From Phymorhynchus buccinoides (lineage: Eukaryota > Mollusca > Gastropoda > Neogastropoda > Raphitomidae): a stretch of 64,000 bases of DNA. Under the pieces are notes generated by a model. The model was not told the origin of the DNA. It worked only from the letters and a program-made list of their open reading frames with translations, and ran no database searches. The translations under genes were made by a program, and so were the position numbers. Of this stretch, positions 37,567 to 50,743 are shown piece after piece (within the stretch, counting starts at the first letter, position 1; every line of letters starts with the position of its first letter). The DNA is taken from assembly GCA_017654935.2 (NCBI GenBank), contig CM065704.1:27038324-27102323 (forward strand). Reading direction: 5' to 3'.

Positions 37567-38500
37567 AACTTAAACACACCTGATTCCAAAATGTTCATTG
37601 AATTTTATAGCGTTTCGGTAAAACATTATTTCGCAAACGCGACCTTCCCCCCCAACCCTTTTTTTTTTCTTTTTGCCGCCCGGTTTAGTCTTCTTTTTTT
37701 TCCAATCATACTTGGGTGTTCGAAACCTACTTCATTTCTTGTCATCTGCTTGAAGACGAGTTGTCAAAAATGGACCAAATGCTCAACCAACTTGGTGTCG
37801 GGCAACGGGTACATTGTTTCATTTGTTTTTCATCGACAGTAATGTTGCACTAATGGCACCGAAAAATTAAATATAAAAATATTGATTAGTGAATTACATT
37901 TTTATTTAGATATTTTTAAAACAAGCAAATAGCAAAAATAATTTTGTAAATATCTTAATTGGTTGCTGAGATATTACATTTTAAAGTTTGGATGACTGCC
38001 GTTTATGCATAAACGGAATTTTGTTTCATTTTTATGCCCCAACCATACCCAAAGTATGTATTCAGTAAACCTTGTACTTTTTGTGAGCAATCTATACTAT
38101 GCAGAGAAGTAGAATCCGTAGTTTGGGAGCATTTGTTCATTTCATTTTAAAATTGTGATCGCTCAAAGTTGGCCAATCTGCCAATTTCACAATGACTAAA
38201 ATTTGACGAAATTTGACGAAGTAGCAACCTTGAGTCATTGGTATGCAGAATCTAACAATTTATATACCATGAAATGCATGTATTCTAAGTCTAGTGTTTT
38301 GTGTTTTGTAGCTCTAATTTGTTCTGGGCTCTTTCTAAGATAAACAAAAAAGTTACAGACTGTCAAAGTTACAAAAAATGCCAAAATGGCCTGCGACAGA
38401 GCAGAACTGAGGGTAGGGAAGGTTAAATGCCCATAACTTTTGACCTAATAGATGGATTTTCTCACAATTTGGTGTAAAAAATGTAATAAAGCTACAGTCA
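37567..38500. other. Unassigned AT-rich sequence
   Basis: No supported feature up to the assembly gap. Confidence 0.5.
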
Positions 38501-39000
38501 NNNNNNNNNNNNNNNNNNNNNNNNNNNNNNNNNNNNNNNNNNNNNNNNNNNNNNNNNNNNNNNNNNNNNNNNNNNNNNNNNNNNNNNNNNNNNNNNNNNN
38601 NNNNNNNNNNNNNNNNNNNNNNNNNNNNNNNNNNNNNNNNNNNNNNNNNNNNNNNNNNNNNNNNNNNNNNNNNNNNNNNNNNNNNNNNNNNNNNNNNNNN
38701 NNNNNNNNNNNNNNNNNNNNNNNNNNNNNNNNNNNNNNNNNNNNNNNNNNNNNNNNNNNNNNNNNNNNNNNNNNNNNNNNNNNNNNNNNNNNNNNNNNNN
38801 NNNNNNNNNNNNNNNNNNNNNNNNNNNNNNNNNNNNNNNNNNNNNNNNNNNNNNNNNNNNNNNNNNNNNNNNNNNNNNNNNNNNNNNNNNNNNNNNNNNN
38901 NNNNNNNNNNNNNNNNNNNNNNNNNNNNNNNNNNNNNNNNNNNNNNNNNNNNNNNNNNNNNNNNNNNNNNNNNNNNNNNNNNNNNNNNNNNNNNNNNNNN
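38501..39000. other. Assembly gap, exactly 500 N
   Basis: A round-number run of N, so a scaffold gap of unknown true length. It lies between the two duplicated copies. Confidence 0.99.
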
Positions 39001-39185
39001 ACACCGTATTCAGAATCCTCTATGTTCCAATAATGCCCGTTTTCAGAAGCCTCTATTCCATTGAATACCCTATTCAGAACTCTCTATGGTCCAATAATAC
39101 CCGTGTTTTCAGAATCCTCATCCTCACAGTAACCGGTACCCAGACTGTCGCTCACCAGTGATACCGTACCCAGACCCTTTAGGTC
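39001..39185. repeat. Degenerate tandem repeat at the gap edge
   Basis: Units of about 30 and 62 bp built on TATTCAGAA(T/C)CCTCTAT and CCAATAATRCCCG. The array runs into the gap, so the missing sequence is probably more of the same repeat. Confidence 0.75.
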
Positions 39186-39849
39186 TCTGTAGTACCCAAC
39201 CCTCTAACCCAGTAATCCCCATGCCCCAGACCCCCCCGCCCCCCTCCTCCCCCTTCCTAAGCTCCTTGATAATGCCCATAACGTACCCAGAACAAACTAT
39301 CTGGCACACATCAGTCTGGCAACAATGCAGATTTTGCCGTTTATGGCATTGCAGATCTGGACAGGATATGCATCAATACCACGGCAACACACACAACTGC
39401 CACAAGCAACGACACTCTGCCACATTCATCCAGAATATACAAATCAAACGATGTACGGCCCAGTATCGGGCCCATACACTGACAGCATAGCAAAGCGATG
39501 TGGCCACTACGACGCTGGCCCAAAGGTTAAGTTGCCAGCACGTCCCCCATAACTGGCTCCATCATGAGCCATCATTTTACAATGCTGGCCCGCTCATTAA
39601 AAGGGGTGTGCATATGGAATCGCTGCAAGCTGGTACGATTACTGCCAGCATCGGGGGCACTCAAATGCTGGAATGATGGCAAAAACGACATGAATCCAGC
39701 ATCAGAACGATGCCGGATGCTTACAGTACGGTTTGTGACATACCGGTACGTTACCGAAGTAGTCACGGGGAAAAACCTGAACAGTGCATAGAAAGTTGTG
39801 GAATATTTTTTCAGTAAACTTAGGCCTACATTCCTAACGTGCTATTATC
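39186..39849. other. Unassigned sequence
   Basis: GGCCCAGTATCGGGCCC near 39,458 is palindromic. No gene recognised. Confidence 0.4.
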
Positions 39850-39875
39850 GTGTGGTGTGTGTGTGTGTGTGTGTG

Positions 39876-39921
<46 letters not shown>

Positions 39922-39922
39922 C
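39850..39922. repeat. (GT)n microsatellite
   Basis: Interrupted GT repeats. Confidence 0.95.
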
Positions 39923-40083
39923 AGGCTACAAATGCGTAATGTAAGCTTGATATTATGTGCTAATACAGTTATCTAAGTAATAAATAGTTAGGCTCATGGG
40001 TAGGTAAGTGTGTGCGGTGTCCCTGTGCGTGGTAGTGTGTGTATGCATGTACGTGGATGCCAGCTAATAACTCACTATTTTCG

Positions 40084-40088
40084 AGAGG

Positions 40089-40166
<78 letters not shown>

Positions 40167-40207
40167 GAGAGAGAGGGGGGGGGGGAGATAGACAGACAGA
40201 CAGACAG
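40084..40207. repeat. (GA)n microsatellite with GACA end
   Basis: GA repeats with AGG and AAG interruptions, a G-run, then GACAGACAGACA. Confidence 0.95.
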
Positions 40208-41155
40208 AAAGATGTGAACGTATTTCGTTCAAAATAACACTCGCGAAACAGACAGCATATACGTTTATCACATCAGCAGTTTTCTAGTCAGTCTTGTCTG
40301 ACAATTCGATGGCTTGGAGTCAAAAACAGACTAACTAGAAAAGGCCTTTTCTCTCGTGTGAAAATGCTGTCTAAAGATTTGAATAATTTCTGTAAAACAG
40401 ATCTAAGCTTCCCTATTAACATTAATTTTGGAGTGGTGGTGTATTGGGGTCTCAAAGATATTATTGTAAATTCGGGAGTTATTTAGAATACAAATAATGG
40501 AGTATTTGACATTTTTGTTAGATAGTCCGTTTTTGCACGAAATTGGTGGCCTCAACATTTGGTGGCCTCAACATTTTGGGACAAACCGGACTAAGTAAAA
40601 CTTGGGCCCTTTTGACTCAAATTTTTTGGGTAATTATTACTTTTCAAGACAGCAGAGGACATAACAACTATTTCGGAAAGCTGGGCTTGATTTTATTTAT
40701 GGAGATAACTTGCCCAGGGGACCTCCCCACTCTTATGGGCATGATGACTTTAGGACAGATGGCGTTAGAAATGCTGTAGCACTGACAGCCAGGGCACATT
40801 CCTCCCAGTGTTGAAATCATATATTTTCACACAGGATTAAGCTGTAGATAATTTTTCGTTGCTGTAGACACATTCCTGCTCCAAATATAGCTGTCCTTAG
40901 TCTTGTTAGTCCCCCCCCCCCCCTTGGACATACCTGTGTAATAATAACCGAAAAAACCCGCTGGGTACCAGGTACCTCAGCTCTAATAGTTTAACACTGT
41001 TTCCATGAACACTGCAGCTTGAAAGCAGTGGAAGCATGACTGCAGTGTCACTTGTTCTGTAGAAAGTGTATTTATCCGCCTCTTAGTCTTTTTTTCCGTT
41101 ATATGTAATTGAAGATAAGAAAATCAGGTTTTATGTCCTCTCGGTTTAAACAGCA
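40208..41155. other. Unassigned sequence
   Basis: Contains a small tandem duplication of TTGGTGGCCTCAACATTT at 40,543-40,577 and a C-run at 40,912-40,923. No gene recognised. Confidence 0.45.
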
Positions 41156-41159
41156 CACG

Positions 41160-41365
41160 TGGGGGGGGGGGTTCAGCCTCCAGCAGCTTCCAGCCGGCGC
41201 GCTTTGAAGGGGGGGGGAAGTTAGCTATCTTTACCAGACTATTTATTTCTGGGGGGACATTTAAGGGGGGGAGTGGCATAGGGGGGGCTGCTACGGGTGG
41301 GTGGGGGGGGGGGGAAACATTGGGGGGAAATAATACAGTGGGGGGATTGGGGGCGAGAAGGTTTA
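41160..41365 (+). repeat. G-run cluster
   Basis: At least ten runs of 5-12 G within 200 bp on the plus strand, with short non-repetitive spacers. Could form G-quadruplexes. Run lengths may also be inflated by sequencing error. Confidence 0.85.
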
Positions 41366-41646
41366 TGTTTGCGGGGCAGAGCAAACATTAGTGGATTCTC
41401 CACAACACCAGCAAATTTCCCTCCCCACAACGCGGAGGGCACTTCAGGATCTGATTTACAAGGCGCCAGGCGCGTCATTACGCTGTAATAATCACACAAA
41501 AATAAGAATGCTTTTCGTGGAACCGTGTTTTAGTAATTTAAGATTTTAAATTTGGCAAATTTTGACATTTCCATCCCCACATCTGGCTGGTACTTCCGAT
41601 TCGAGTTTGTGAAAGGAAACGTTGCAACGTTACATCTAAAGAAAAC

Positions 41647-42455
<809 letters not shown>

Positions 42456-43186
42456 AATGACGTAATTAAAAATCATGAGGCCCCGGCGCCTGGGCTTATA
42501 AAATAGTTTATGTGGAGGAAACAAAGAGACTGTATTTGGAAATTTGATAGTTCTTGGCCTTCATGTCATGCATGGCTAGTGTTGTCCTTTTTCAGGAGTT
42601 TGGATGGTCATGTACTGATTTAGTGACGTTTGGGGCTTTACACTTTTGCTTTGCCTTTATGATTTTTGAGGTGTTGTTGCCTTTTCTCTCAAAGGGTAAA
42701 GTCCAGTGCATGTTGTTTGACTGGACCAGTGTTTGGGAGTAGGTAAAATCAACTAGATTTCGCTAGTGGACCGTTTCGCTCTTTTGAAGCCCTTGTGATT
42801 AAAGATGATTTTTATTTTATTAACATGATGTAAAGCGTGGCAGATGGATATAAAAGGGGGGGGGATACTTCCAAGGAGTGTTTAACTGGATTTCTCCTCG
42901 TTGCTGTAATTTAAATTTTTGGAGCAAGCATTTTTGAAAGCCAAAGAGATTGGCTGTTTTAAGCTTTCGTTTTGTTGTCTCCCTTTGGCTGGGAACTGTG
43001 AGGTTGGAGTTGGACTTTAGGATATAGTTGTGTTTTTTGTGGGTAGCTTTTTTTGGAATTTATTTATTTATTTATTTCATGCAAAGCATTCTGTAGTAAT
43101 TGATATTGTGTCATGAAATGGGTTTTTTAAAAACAAAATTAATTTTCGTTTGTATTCCAGTGGTCAACCTATGGCGAAATTTGTCA
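42456..43186. other. Unassigned sequence
   Basis: T-rich on the plus strand; a 62-residue frame at 42,554-42,742 has no recognisable domain. Confidence 0.4.
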
Positions 43187-43362
43187 CGCCAGAGGGCAGT
43201 CAATGCACTAGTGTCTTATCACGCGATTTTCTTACTTGGGTGTAGTGAGAGAGAGGGTGATGGTAGGACCACTCACTGTCTCTCTCTCTTTCTTTCTTTA
43301 GCCCCAACTAATAATATAGAGAGGATTAGCCCCACACGAGCGTCATGCCCTCTGGTGTGAGA
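43187..43362. repeat. Small inverted-repeat element, MITE-like
   Basis: Ends TCACGCCAGAGGGCA and (reverse complement) TCACACCAGAGGGCA about 175 bp apart. No clear target duplication. Contains a short GA/CT-rich middle. Confidence 0.4.
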
Positions 43363-43471
43363 AAAAATCGCACTAAGTCTCGCGTTGGTTTACGTCTTAG
43401 AGATAGTGCGTGGAGTGTTGTGTGAATGGTTTTGGCTTCTGTTGTTGTGAACTCGTCTCCCACGTGACATA

Positions 43472-45134
43472 CCCCTTTTCTGATCTTCAGTAAGCTATTA
43501 GGGGGCAAATAACGGTTATAGCGCTTCTGCATACCCAGCTGTTTCCTATTGTATTTTATCCGGGCTTTCTTATTGAAAAGTCAAGTATGGTCTTCATCTC
43601 CATCAGCATTTATCCAGAGGTCATTTCCGACAAGAGTCCTTTACAACTGTGGCGTATGGGTTTTAACAGTCACAACGGTTATTTGACAACTGTAGACGGT
43701 CACTTTCTTTTTTAACGTTTCTGTCTGCCGAACTGAAATTCCGTGACTCCATTTGTGAACTTTTGTTTCTAAGAGGGAAAAGTCCTAAAAAAAAAATTAT
43801 TGACGCCTGTCTACTCTTGTTTGAATCAGTTGACTTGAGCATAAGCATAAAAGTATTATAGGTCGAAAATCCCAGCATTAAAGAGATTTTCCACAGCTTG
43901 GGACCAACGTTCACCTTGCCGGACATTTTGCTTTGCTCAACGGTTAAGGACTCGTGTAAAATAATAATAATAATAATAATAATGATTATTTATATAGCGC
44001 CTATTCTCTGATTTAGGGCTCTAAACGCTTTACATATTTAATACAAATACAGCATAGAATATAATTATCTATACAATAGAACATGACGAACATACATAAA
44101 TTTTACATGAGTAGAATATAGAAAAGTACATAATTATATACAAAGGAACAAAAACGCATATCTTGAAAAAGGTACACAACTTACAGAAACACACACACAC
44201 ACACATACACACCCATGCACGCCGCTGCGCGCTCGCACGCGACACATTCACACGTCACAATATATGCATAACGCACACGCCACGAACTACACAACAGCAC
44301 ACGACACGCACACGCACACACGCGAGCACGCCATGTGACAGCCACTTCATCATTTCACGGAAACTGAGTACAAGGGGGTGGAGAGGAGCGGATTGGTGGG
44401 GGAAGAATTATGATCGTTGAAAAAAGTTTGTCTTCACAGCAGACTTGAAGGAAGAATTTGAAGGTAAGTGTCTGATATTGATGATATTGATGGGAAGTGT
44501 ATTCCAGACAGTTGGTCCCTGAAAGGAGAAAGAACGTTGACCGAAGGACTTTGTTCTGACAGAAGGAACACGGAAGAGACGAGTGTCAGCAGAAGAACGA
44601 ATTTGACGGGATGGGGTGTAGATGTGCAGGATATGTCAGAAAGGTATTGTGGTCCAGTACCAGAGACAGAAGAGAAACAGATGGAAGCCAGCTTATAGTC
44701 AATCCGACTCTGAACCGGGAGCCAGTGGAGGGACTGCAACAGAGGAGTGACATGTTGACGTCTAGATGTTCTGAAGACAAGTCTGGCGGCACTATTCTGG
44801 ACCTTCTGGAGCTTGTCCAGAAGGTACTTTGGTGAGCCAGCCAAGAGACTGTTGCAGTAATCCAGCCTTGAGAGAACTAATGAACAGACCAGAGTTTTTG
44901 TGGCTTCAGTGGAAAGAAAGTGTCTAATCGAGCTGATCTTGCGTATTTCCAGATATGCTGCCCTACAGACATTTGAAACATGCTGCTTGAAGGAAATGGT
45001 GGAATCAAAAATGACAATTTGCGACGTGAGTATTATGATAAATAAATGGTCTATCTCATGACACTATTCCTTTTTTTCAATGACAGGACTGTTGACAGAA
45101 TCTTCACATTGCAAAATATATGGAGTGCCCCTCG
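43472..45134 (-). mobile_element. Mariner transposon, right copy, truncated and interrupted
   Basis: Corresponds to 8,959-9,536. The end CGAGGGGCACTCCA (reverse complement) is preserved at 45,121-45,134 with TA at 45,135-45,136. The other end is missing, so the duplicated block starts inside the element. It is split by an L2/CR1-like insertion at about 43,958-45,010. Confidence 0.7.
43958..45010 (-). mobile_element. L2/CR1-like retrotransposon 3' end
   Basis: On the minus strand the C-terminal RT region reads LQKVQNSAARLVFRTSR, TPLLQSLHWLPVQSRIDYKL and SGTGPQYLSDI. A 3' UTR follows, ending in GGCGCTATATAAATAATC and an (ATT)n tail at 43,961-43,983. Absent from the left copy, so inserted after duplication. 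5'-truncated, as usual for this class. Confidence 0.8.
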
Positions 45135-45515
45135 TACCTTTAGGCCACAAAGGTTCATTTCTGTTAAATTCAGGCTGCTTCCACCTGGAGAGCACGTTGC
45201 CGCAAATGCAGCACCAACTTTTTATTGCAGTTTTATATGGCATAAGGGGAAGATGTGATGATGATCCTCATACTATCTTAATGTGACTACAGACCCTGGT
45301 TTCTTGCATCTTAGGTGAATGCGTTCCCCAAAGTCCCCCTAAAAACATATTTAGAAGACACTTGTATACTATGGCATTCAATATTGATAGACAAATGGGT
45401 TTATTATGTGGGGTGCTTCGTGCATTGATCTTAAGACAAATCAACAGTCTAATTATGCATTTCAGGTAAATAACAACACAGAATGTAAGGTAGCATAGTA
45501 TGACAATTCAGTCAC

Positions 45516-45853
45516 CTCAAACACCGTAAAAAGGAGGTGGAAATCATTGGGAGGATCGTAGGAGTTAGCCCTACCCCTACCCAAAACCATTGGGCTCAAC
45601 ATGTGTACGACTCCCTTGTTGAGGAGCACCGTTCGATCTTTGATGAACCCTGATTCAGAATGCATAAGATCCCGAAAAGTTAATGTTTCTATACTGAAAG
45701 ATGCAAAATGTCCCCCAATGGTGATGTACAGGAAGGTTAGCATCAAGACACAGTTTGAAGGAATGTTGAGGTGATGCTGACAGCAATATGGCCCGGAACC
45801 TTGCCGAGTTTGGAATCCCGAGGCTGATATCCATATTGAATGCACATAGGTCC
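45516..45853 (-). CDS. Candidate exon 2 of secreted CUB-like gene, copy 2
   Basis: Paralogue of 9,913-10,238. The acceptor TTCTTGTGTCTAAG ends at 45,854 and the donor is GAG|GTGACT at 45,515-45,514. 338 nt, 12 more than copy 1. With exon 1 (577 nt) it gives 915 nt or 305 whole codons. Shared segments include HHLNIPSN, LMLTFLYITIGG, SGFIKDRTVLLNK and SYDPP. Between them are two blocks (QIDF versus PYCC; and about 18 residues after ITIGG) with no resemblance between copies. Terminal exon(s) not found. Confidence 0.6.
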
Positions 45854-46099
45854 CTTAGACACAAGAACATATTCGTCAGTAGATGAAAGGAGAAACGATC
45901 AAGCTTTCTGAAATTAATTTGTCAATCTTGCAAAAAGAAATGCAAAAGACAGAACGGAGATTATCTATGTTAATTTACAACAGTAAAGAAATAAAACCTC
46001 ACAATGAATAGAACAACATCAACATCAACAACAATGACATTAAAACAAAAGAATAGGTACTTTACTTTCTCTTTTTTGGTTTGCTTTGCACTCAGCACG

Positions 46100-46320
46100 C
46101 GATAGTGTGGTCGGAAGTATGACCATGATCATTGATGCGCGTGTGTCCTGATTTTCCCCAAAACCTGCGTCTTAGCTGAAACACTCTTGTCTTCGGAAGG
46201 CTGGATCAAGTTTTCTGTTGGAGGGTTTCTCCCTTGGATCAAGACTCATAAGTCCAGAGTATGAGCACATGATTGTTTACCGAGTAGCCCACCCCATGGC
46301 TATAGCTTTTGATGCGGCTC
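46100..46320 (-). repeat. Retrotransposon 5' repeat, right copy
   Basis: Counterpart of 10,441-10,690. The block ends at about 46,440, and the left-copy RT insertion is not here. Confidence 0.6.
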
Positions 46321-46665
46321 TTGCCCACGTTTGATGTATCCGTATATTGTCAGTGGAGACAACAGTGCCACCTTTGCCCCACACTGTTCTGCAAGGACAA
46401 GGAGCCTAAGTATATCACCAGTTGGTCTGGGGCTGCTTATTAGTCCAGGCAAGTCTGGCTTTTTTTGCAGCCAACCTTGATATCTGAAGGCCATTTTCTA
46501 TCCGCCACCTGCTATCCGCTGGGTTGGGGATCCATGTAAATACAGGCTACCCTCAATACCTTGAAATAAAATGTTCATACTTGGGCATATAAATTTTGTT
46601 TTACATTATCATCATCATCATCATGGTTGTCTTTCGGGTCTGAGGATGACATTCTCGCTGTGCCT

Positions 46666-47172
46666 TCATCTGTGGATGCGCATGTGGCTTTGGAGACCAA
46701 ACTCAGAATCACACATGCAATTGCAGGTGGGACATGGAACACCAGCTGTGACAGGGACAGATGAAGCTCTGCGATGCTGCTCTCGTGCTACTGCCAGGCA
46801 CTGCCGACAATCTTCTTCGAAACTCTTCACTGCTCTCCCGGTCAGGGCATGCCAGCTGGTTCTGTTGGCTCCAGCAGCTTCAAGCTGACGAGGCCAGAGC
46901 CCTGTCCATTTAAGGTTGGCCTTGAGATTATCCTTGAATCTCTTCTTTTGGCGACACTGCTTGTGGCTGTCTTCTGTTAGCTCACCGTAGAGAAGCTGAT
47001 GAGGGATCCTGGACTCCTCCATGCGGATGACGTGGCCAGTCCAACGAAGCTGAGCTTGGAGGATTTTCGCTTCGATGCTCGTTGTGCTGGCTCTGTCAAG
47101 GACCTCTTGGTTGGTAATGCAGTCCTGACACTGTATCCGCATGATTGACCGCAAACAGGTTGAATTGCTCAA
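46666..47172 (-). pseudogene. RTE ORF C-terminus with C2H2 finger
   Basis: 168-residue frame: EAKILQAQLRWTGHVIRM, then QKKRFKDNLKANLKW, then a C-x2-C...H-x4-H finger at the end. This C-terminal arrangement is common in animal RTE-type elements. Its role is thought to be nucleic-acid binding (family knowledge, not tested here). Confidence 0.75.
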
Positions 47173-47334
47173 GCTTCTTGATTCGACTGCGGTTCAGAGT
47201 CCATGTTTCGCAGCCATAGTGCAGTGATGTGATAACCACAGCATAGTTCTCCGCATGGGCCATCAGCACAGTCATTAGCAAAGAGAGACTCAAGTATGAG
47301 CCTCTCCAGTGTCTTTGTTTTTCTGCAAGGCGCC

Positions 47335-47784
47335 TCAGAACAAACAGGAGCCACCCAGACAGTATCTGATGTAGACGCCAAGATCAAGGTCTCTGACAGC
47401 ATGAAGCAGTACCAGTACTTGGGTAATGAAGAGGTTGAACAACACAGGGGGAAGTACACAGCCTTGTTTCACACCACTGAAGATTTCAAAACTCTCAGAT
47501 GTTTTACTGTTTGGCATCACTTCTCCTGTAATGTTGTCATGGAATAGCTGTATTAACATGGTGGACTTTGGTGAACAGTCACGTTTCTTCAGGATGATCC
47601 ATAGTGCATCCCTGTTGACTGTGTCGAATGCCTTTGTTAGGTCAATGCAGACATCAAACAGGTCAATGTTTTTCCCAAAGCACTTTTCCAGAGCCTGTCT
47701 CACTGCAAAGATCATGTCGATTGTGCTATAGTCAAGGTGGAAGCCACACTGTGGAAGGTTTTCCTCTGAGACCATAGAAATCAA
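47335..47784 (-). pseudogene. RTE reverse transcriptase core
   Basis: 149-residue frame with CGFHLDYSTIDMIFAVRQ, DVCIDLTKAFDTVNRDAL and GVKQGCVLPPVLFNLF. The second catalytic box (YADD) is not found in frame downstream, so the RT is inactive. Confidence 0.75.
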
Positions 47785-49431
47785 TCTGTTCAGGATGACT
47801 CACGCAAGGATTTTCCCAGCAATGAAGAGGCGGGATCTACGCCGGTAGTTCCCACAGTCTACTTTGGAGCCTTTGTTCTTGTGCAAGGCGATTATAGTAG
47901 CATCATGAAAGTCTGCTGGCATTTCTTCCTCTTCGCAAATACTGGTTAGGACATTGTGGAATGTCTCCAGACTGTCTTCACTGAGTGCCTTGTACACCCC
48001 TAGATATGAAGGGATACCATCTTCCAGTGATGGTGGATCATCTAGTTTATCGATGGCTGGCTGCTAAGGGATCTGATCTAGTGCAGCCTGTTCAACTGAA
48101 GATGGTCTGTTCAGGAGTTGGCTGAAATGTTCCTTCCACCTGTTGTTGATGCCTGCCTTGTCCTTGACAGTGCAGTGAAGATTCCATCTGCTGACAGCAA
48201 GGGGCGAGGCCAGATATTGATGGACTAAAAACAGTCTTGATGGAGTTGAAAACTGTTAGAGTTGTTGCTGTGAGCAAGGCCTTGGATCGCATCAGTTTTC
48301 TTATCCTACCACTATCCTTGCATCGCCCTGATTCTCTGTGGGCTGAGGCCTGGTGTGATTTGAACCTCGGTTGTTGTTTTTATGCTGAGCGTATCTTTCT
48401 GCCATTCTATGAATGCCCTGTTCTTTTTTATTTGGTCACGTTTGGGAAAGCCAATGTGTATCTATAGTACTAAGATTTTCTTGCTTTAATTTAAACAACG
48501 ATTGAGGGATTGTTTCTTGCAGGGTTGGAACAGTGATGTTTTACGTGAATGCTATACTTTATATTATATAATTATTTCGGATACGTTCCCACCTTCCGTC
48601 GTGCAGTTTTTAAAAAATTGAGAGCATGGCTATTAGAAAAGTCCTTTTGCGATTTCGACTAGGTGTGTCTCCTAAAACAAATAACAAATATGGTTATGCT
48701 GCTTGATCTCCTGACGCTCTGTATTGCCCTATTTCTTCCAATGTTTTTGAATCTGAATTTCATTTTGACCTTGTATACGCAATCACGCTTTGCTTTGTGG
48801 GACGTTTTCCCCGGTGGAAACTAAAAAATGTTACCCGGTACTCTCCTTGGATTATGCTGATAAAAAAATCATAAATTATGTTTATAGGGTCTAACGTCAA
48901 CAGTTTTGAAAGTGTGTGTACTTTTCCCGAGCAAACAGATAGATACACAAACACAGATACACAGGGTGTTTATAGGGTCTAACGTCAACAGTTTTGAAAG
49001 TGTGTGTACTTTTCCCGAGCAAACAGATAGATACACAAACACAGATACACAGGGTAAATTTTATTATAATATAAGAATAAATCATAAGGGTTAATGGTGT
49101 TGCTCAGAAAACTATAAACTGAACAGTCTCAAAATGAAACATTAGCTTTAGAGCACTTATTATAAAAAAAAGGCATCAAGAAATTATCTTTATAGAGAGG
49201 GGGGGGGGATCATTTGGCTAGCGCCCTTCATCATTACTGAGTCAGTTTATAAGAGGTTGAATAATTTCGTTGCACATCACTGTCCACTCGTTACAACTAC
49301 AATTCTAAAGGCATTATTATTATTACTTTATAAAAGACCCACCCTACGACCCCACTCCCATACAAAAATACGTCCTTGACGCCGTTTTATATAGGCCAAA
49401 GTTTTATACAAAATAAGTGTTCTTATATTTC

Positions 49432-49970
49432 ACAGGCGCTTCTCAAACCCTTACAACAACTCCAACACTCTGCTGCTAGAGTGGTCTACAAAGCCAAGCG
49501 TCTTCAACACTCATCACCTCTACTTAAAGAGTTACATTGGCTACCCGTTCAACAAAGAATAAACTACAAAGCTGCCTGTCTCTGCTATCAGATCATATCG
49601 GGAACAGCACCGCAATACCTCTCTGAGCTTCTTGAAATTTACGTTCCATCTCGATCTCTCCGCTCAGCAAATGACATTAGGATTTTTTTAATACAAAAAT
49701 GTAAACGTGATAGGCACGGTGGTAGAGCTTTTACATCATCAGCAGTCAAACTCTGGAATTCATTGCCTTCTGCTGTCAGACATAGTCAATCTTTAGCATC
49801 GTTCAAAACTAACCTGAAAACCCATCTGTTCCAGCAGTCTTTCCAATAACACCCCCATCTCCATGTGCACGTGTGCGTGTGTGTGTGTGTACACACGCGC
49901 GTATGCGTGTGTTTGTGTGCATGCGTGCGTACGTGTGTGTGTGTGATTGTGCGATGTGTGTGTATGTGTG

Positions 49971-50029
<59 letters not shown>

Positions 50030-50625
50030 TTGTGCGATGCATGTCCGTATATTTGTATGTATGTATGTAATTTGTGTATGTGTGTATGTGTATGTATGTA
50101 ATTTGTGAGCGTGTGCGCGAATGTGAGTGTGCGTGCGCCCACGGCCGCGCTTCCAAGCAGGTGTGTGTGTGTGAGTGTGTTGTGTGTTCTGTGTGGGTAT
50201 ATCTGCTTGCATGTGTATAAGTGTATGCGTGCGCAGGAGAGATTGTGTTCGGCAAGTGGCGGGGGGGGGGGGGGTGTATGCGAGCATGTGTCTGTGAGTG
50301 TGAGTACACGTGAGTGTCTTTGTGTATGTGAGTGCGCGTGTGTGCGTGTGTGTGTGCGCGTGTTTGTACAAGTGTATGCTTGAGTAAGTTTGTGTGCGTT
50401 TCAGTGAGAATGTGTTTTCTGTGTGTTTGATGAAATGTGTGTGGGGATGTGTGTGTATGTCTGTGTGCAAGAACGCGTTCACTCTCGTGCGTGCACGTAC
50501 GTGCGTGTGTGTCTGTTGTGCGTGTGTGAGCGTTTGTGAGTTTTTTCAATGCTGATTGTAAAGCGCTTTGTGCTCGATAAAAAGCGCTATATAAATATCC
50601 GTTTATTATTATTATTATTATTTTT
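49432..50625 (+). mobile_element. L2/CR1-like retrotransposon 3' end, plus strand
   Basis: The frame to 49,849 reads LQQLQHSAARVVYKAKR, LKELHWLPVQQRINYKAA, SGTAPQYLSELLEIYVPSR and AVKLWNSLPSAVRHSQS. A GT-rich 3' UTR of about 750 bp follows, ending in TGTAAAGCGCTTTGTGCTCG, then AAAGCGCTATATAAAT and (ATT)n. The left copy lacks it (empty site near 16,810). Related to, but not identical with, the copy at 43,958. Confidence 0.85.
49866..50545. repeat. (GT)n-rich 3' UTR
   Basis: Interrupted GT/TATG repeats with a pure GT run at about 49,980-50,028, and a G-run at 50,262-50,273. Part of the retrotransposon UTR rather than an independent locus. Confidence 0.8.
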
Positions 50626-50743
50626 CAGAGCATTCAGTTTTTATTCAGATAAATAAACACTGGCTGAATATATTACATCTCCAGTTTTGATTATGTTAAA
50701 TTTTGTATGATCTAATTCGGTTTAATTCAGTTTTATGTGTATA

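Larger units (their letters stand above)
46605..48290 (-). mobile_element. RTE-like non-LTR retrotransposon, 5'-truncated
   Basis: Minus strand, from 48,290 down: EHFSQLLNRPSSV-type N-terminal RT region, KNKGSKVDCGNYR, CIDLTKAFDTVNR (first catalytic Asp), FSGVKQGCVLPPVLFNLF, a SDTVWVAPVCSEAPCRK-type linker, LRWTGHVIRMEESRIP, and a C-terminal zinc finger CPTCNCMCDSEFGLQSHMRIH. It ends in an (ATG)n tail at 46,608-46,624. Several frameshifts. Its 5' part is shared with 15,440-15,760, so it predates the duplication. Confidence 0.85.

Noticed and set aside
38452..39033. Open frame through the N run
   Set aside because: The frame is an artefact of the assembly gap.
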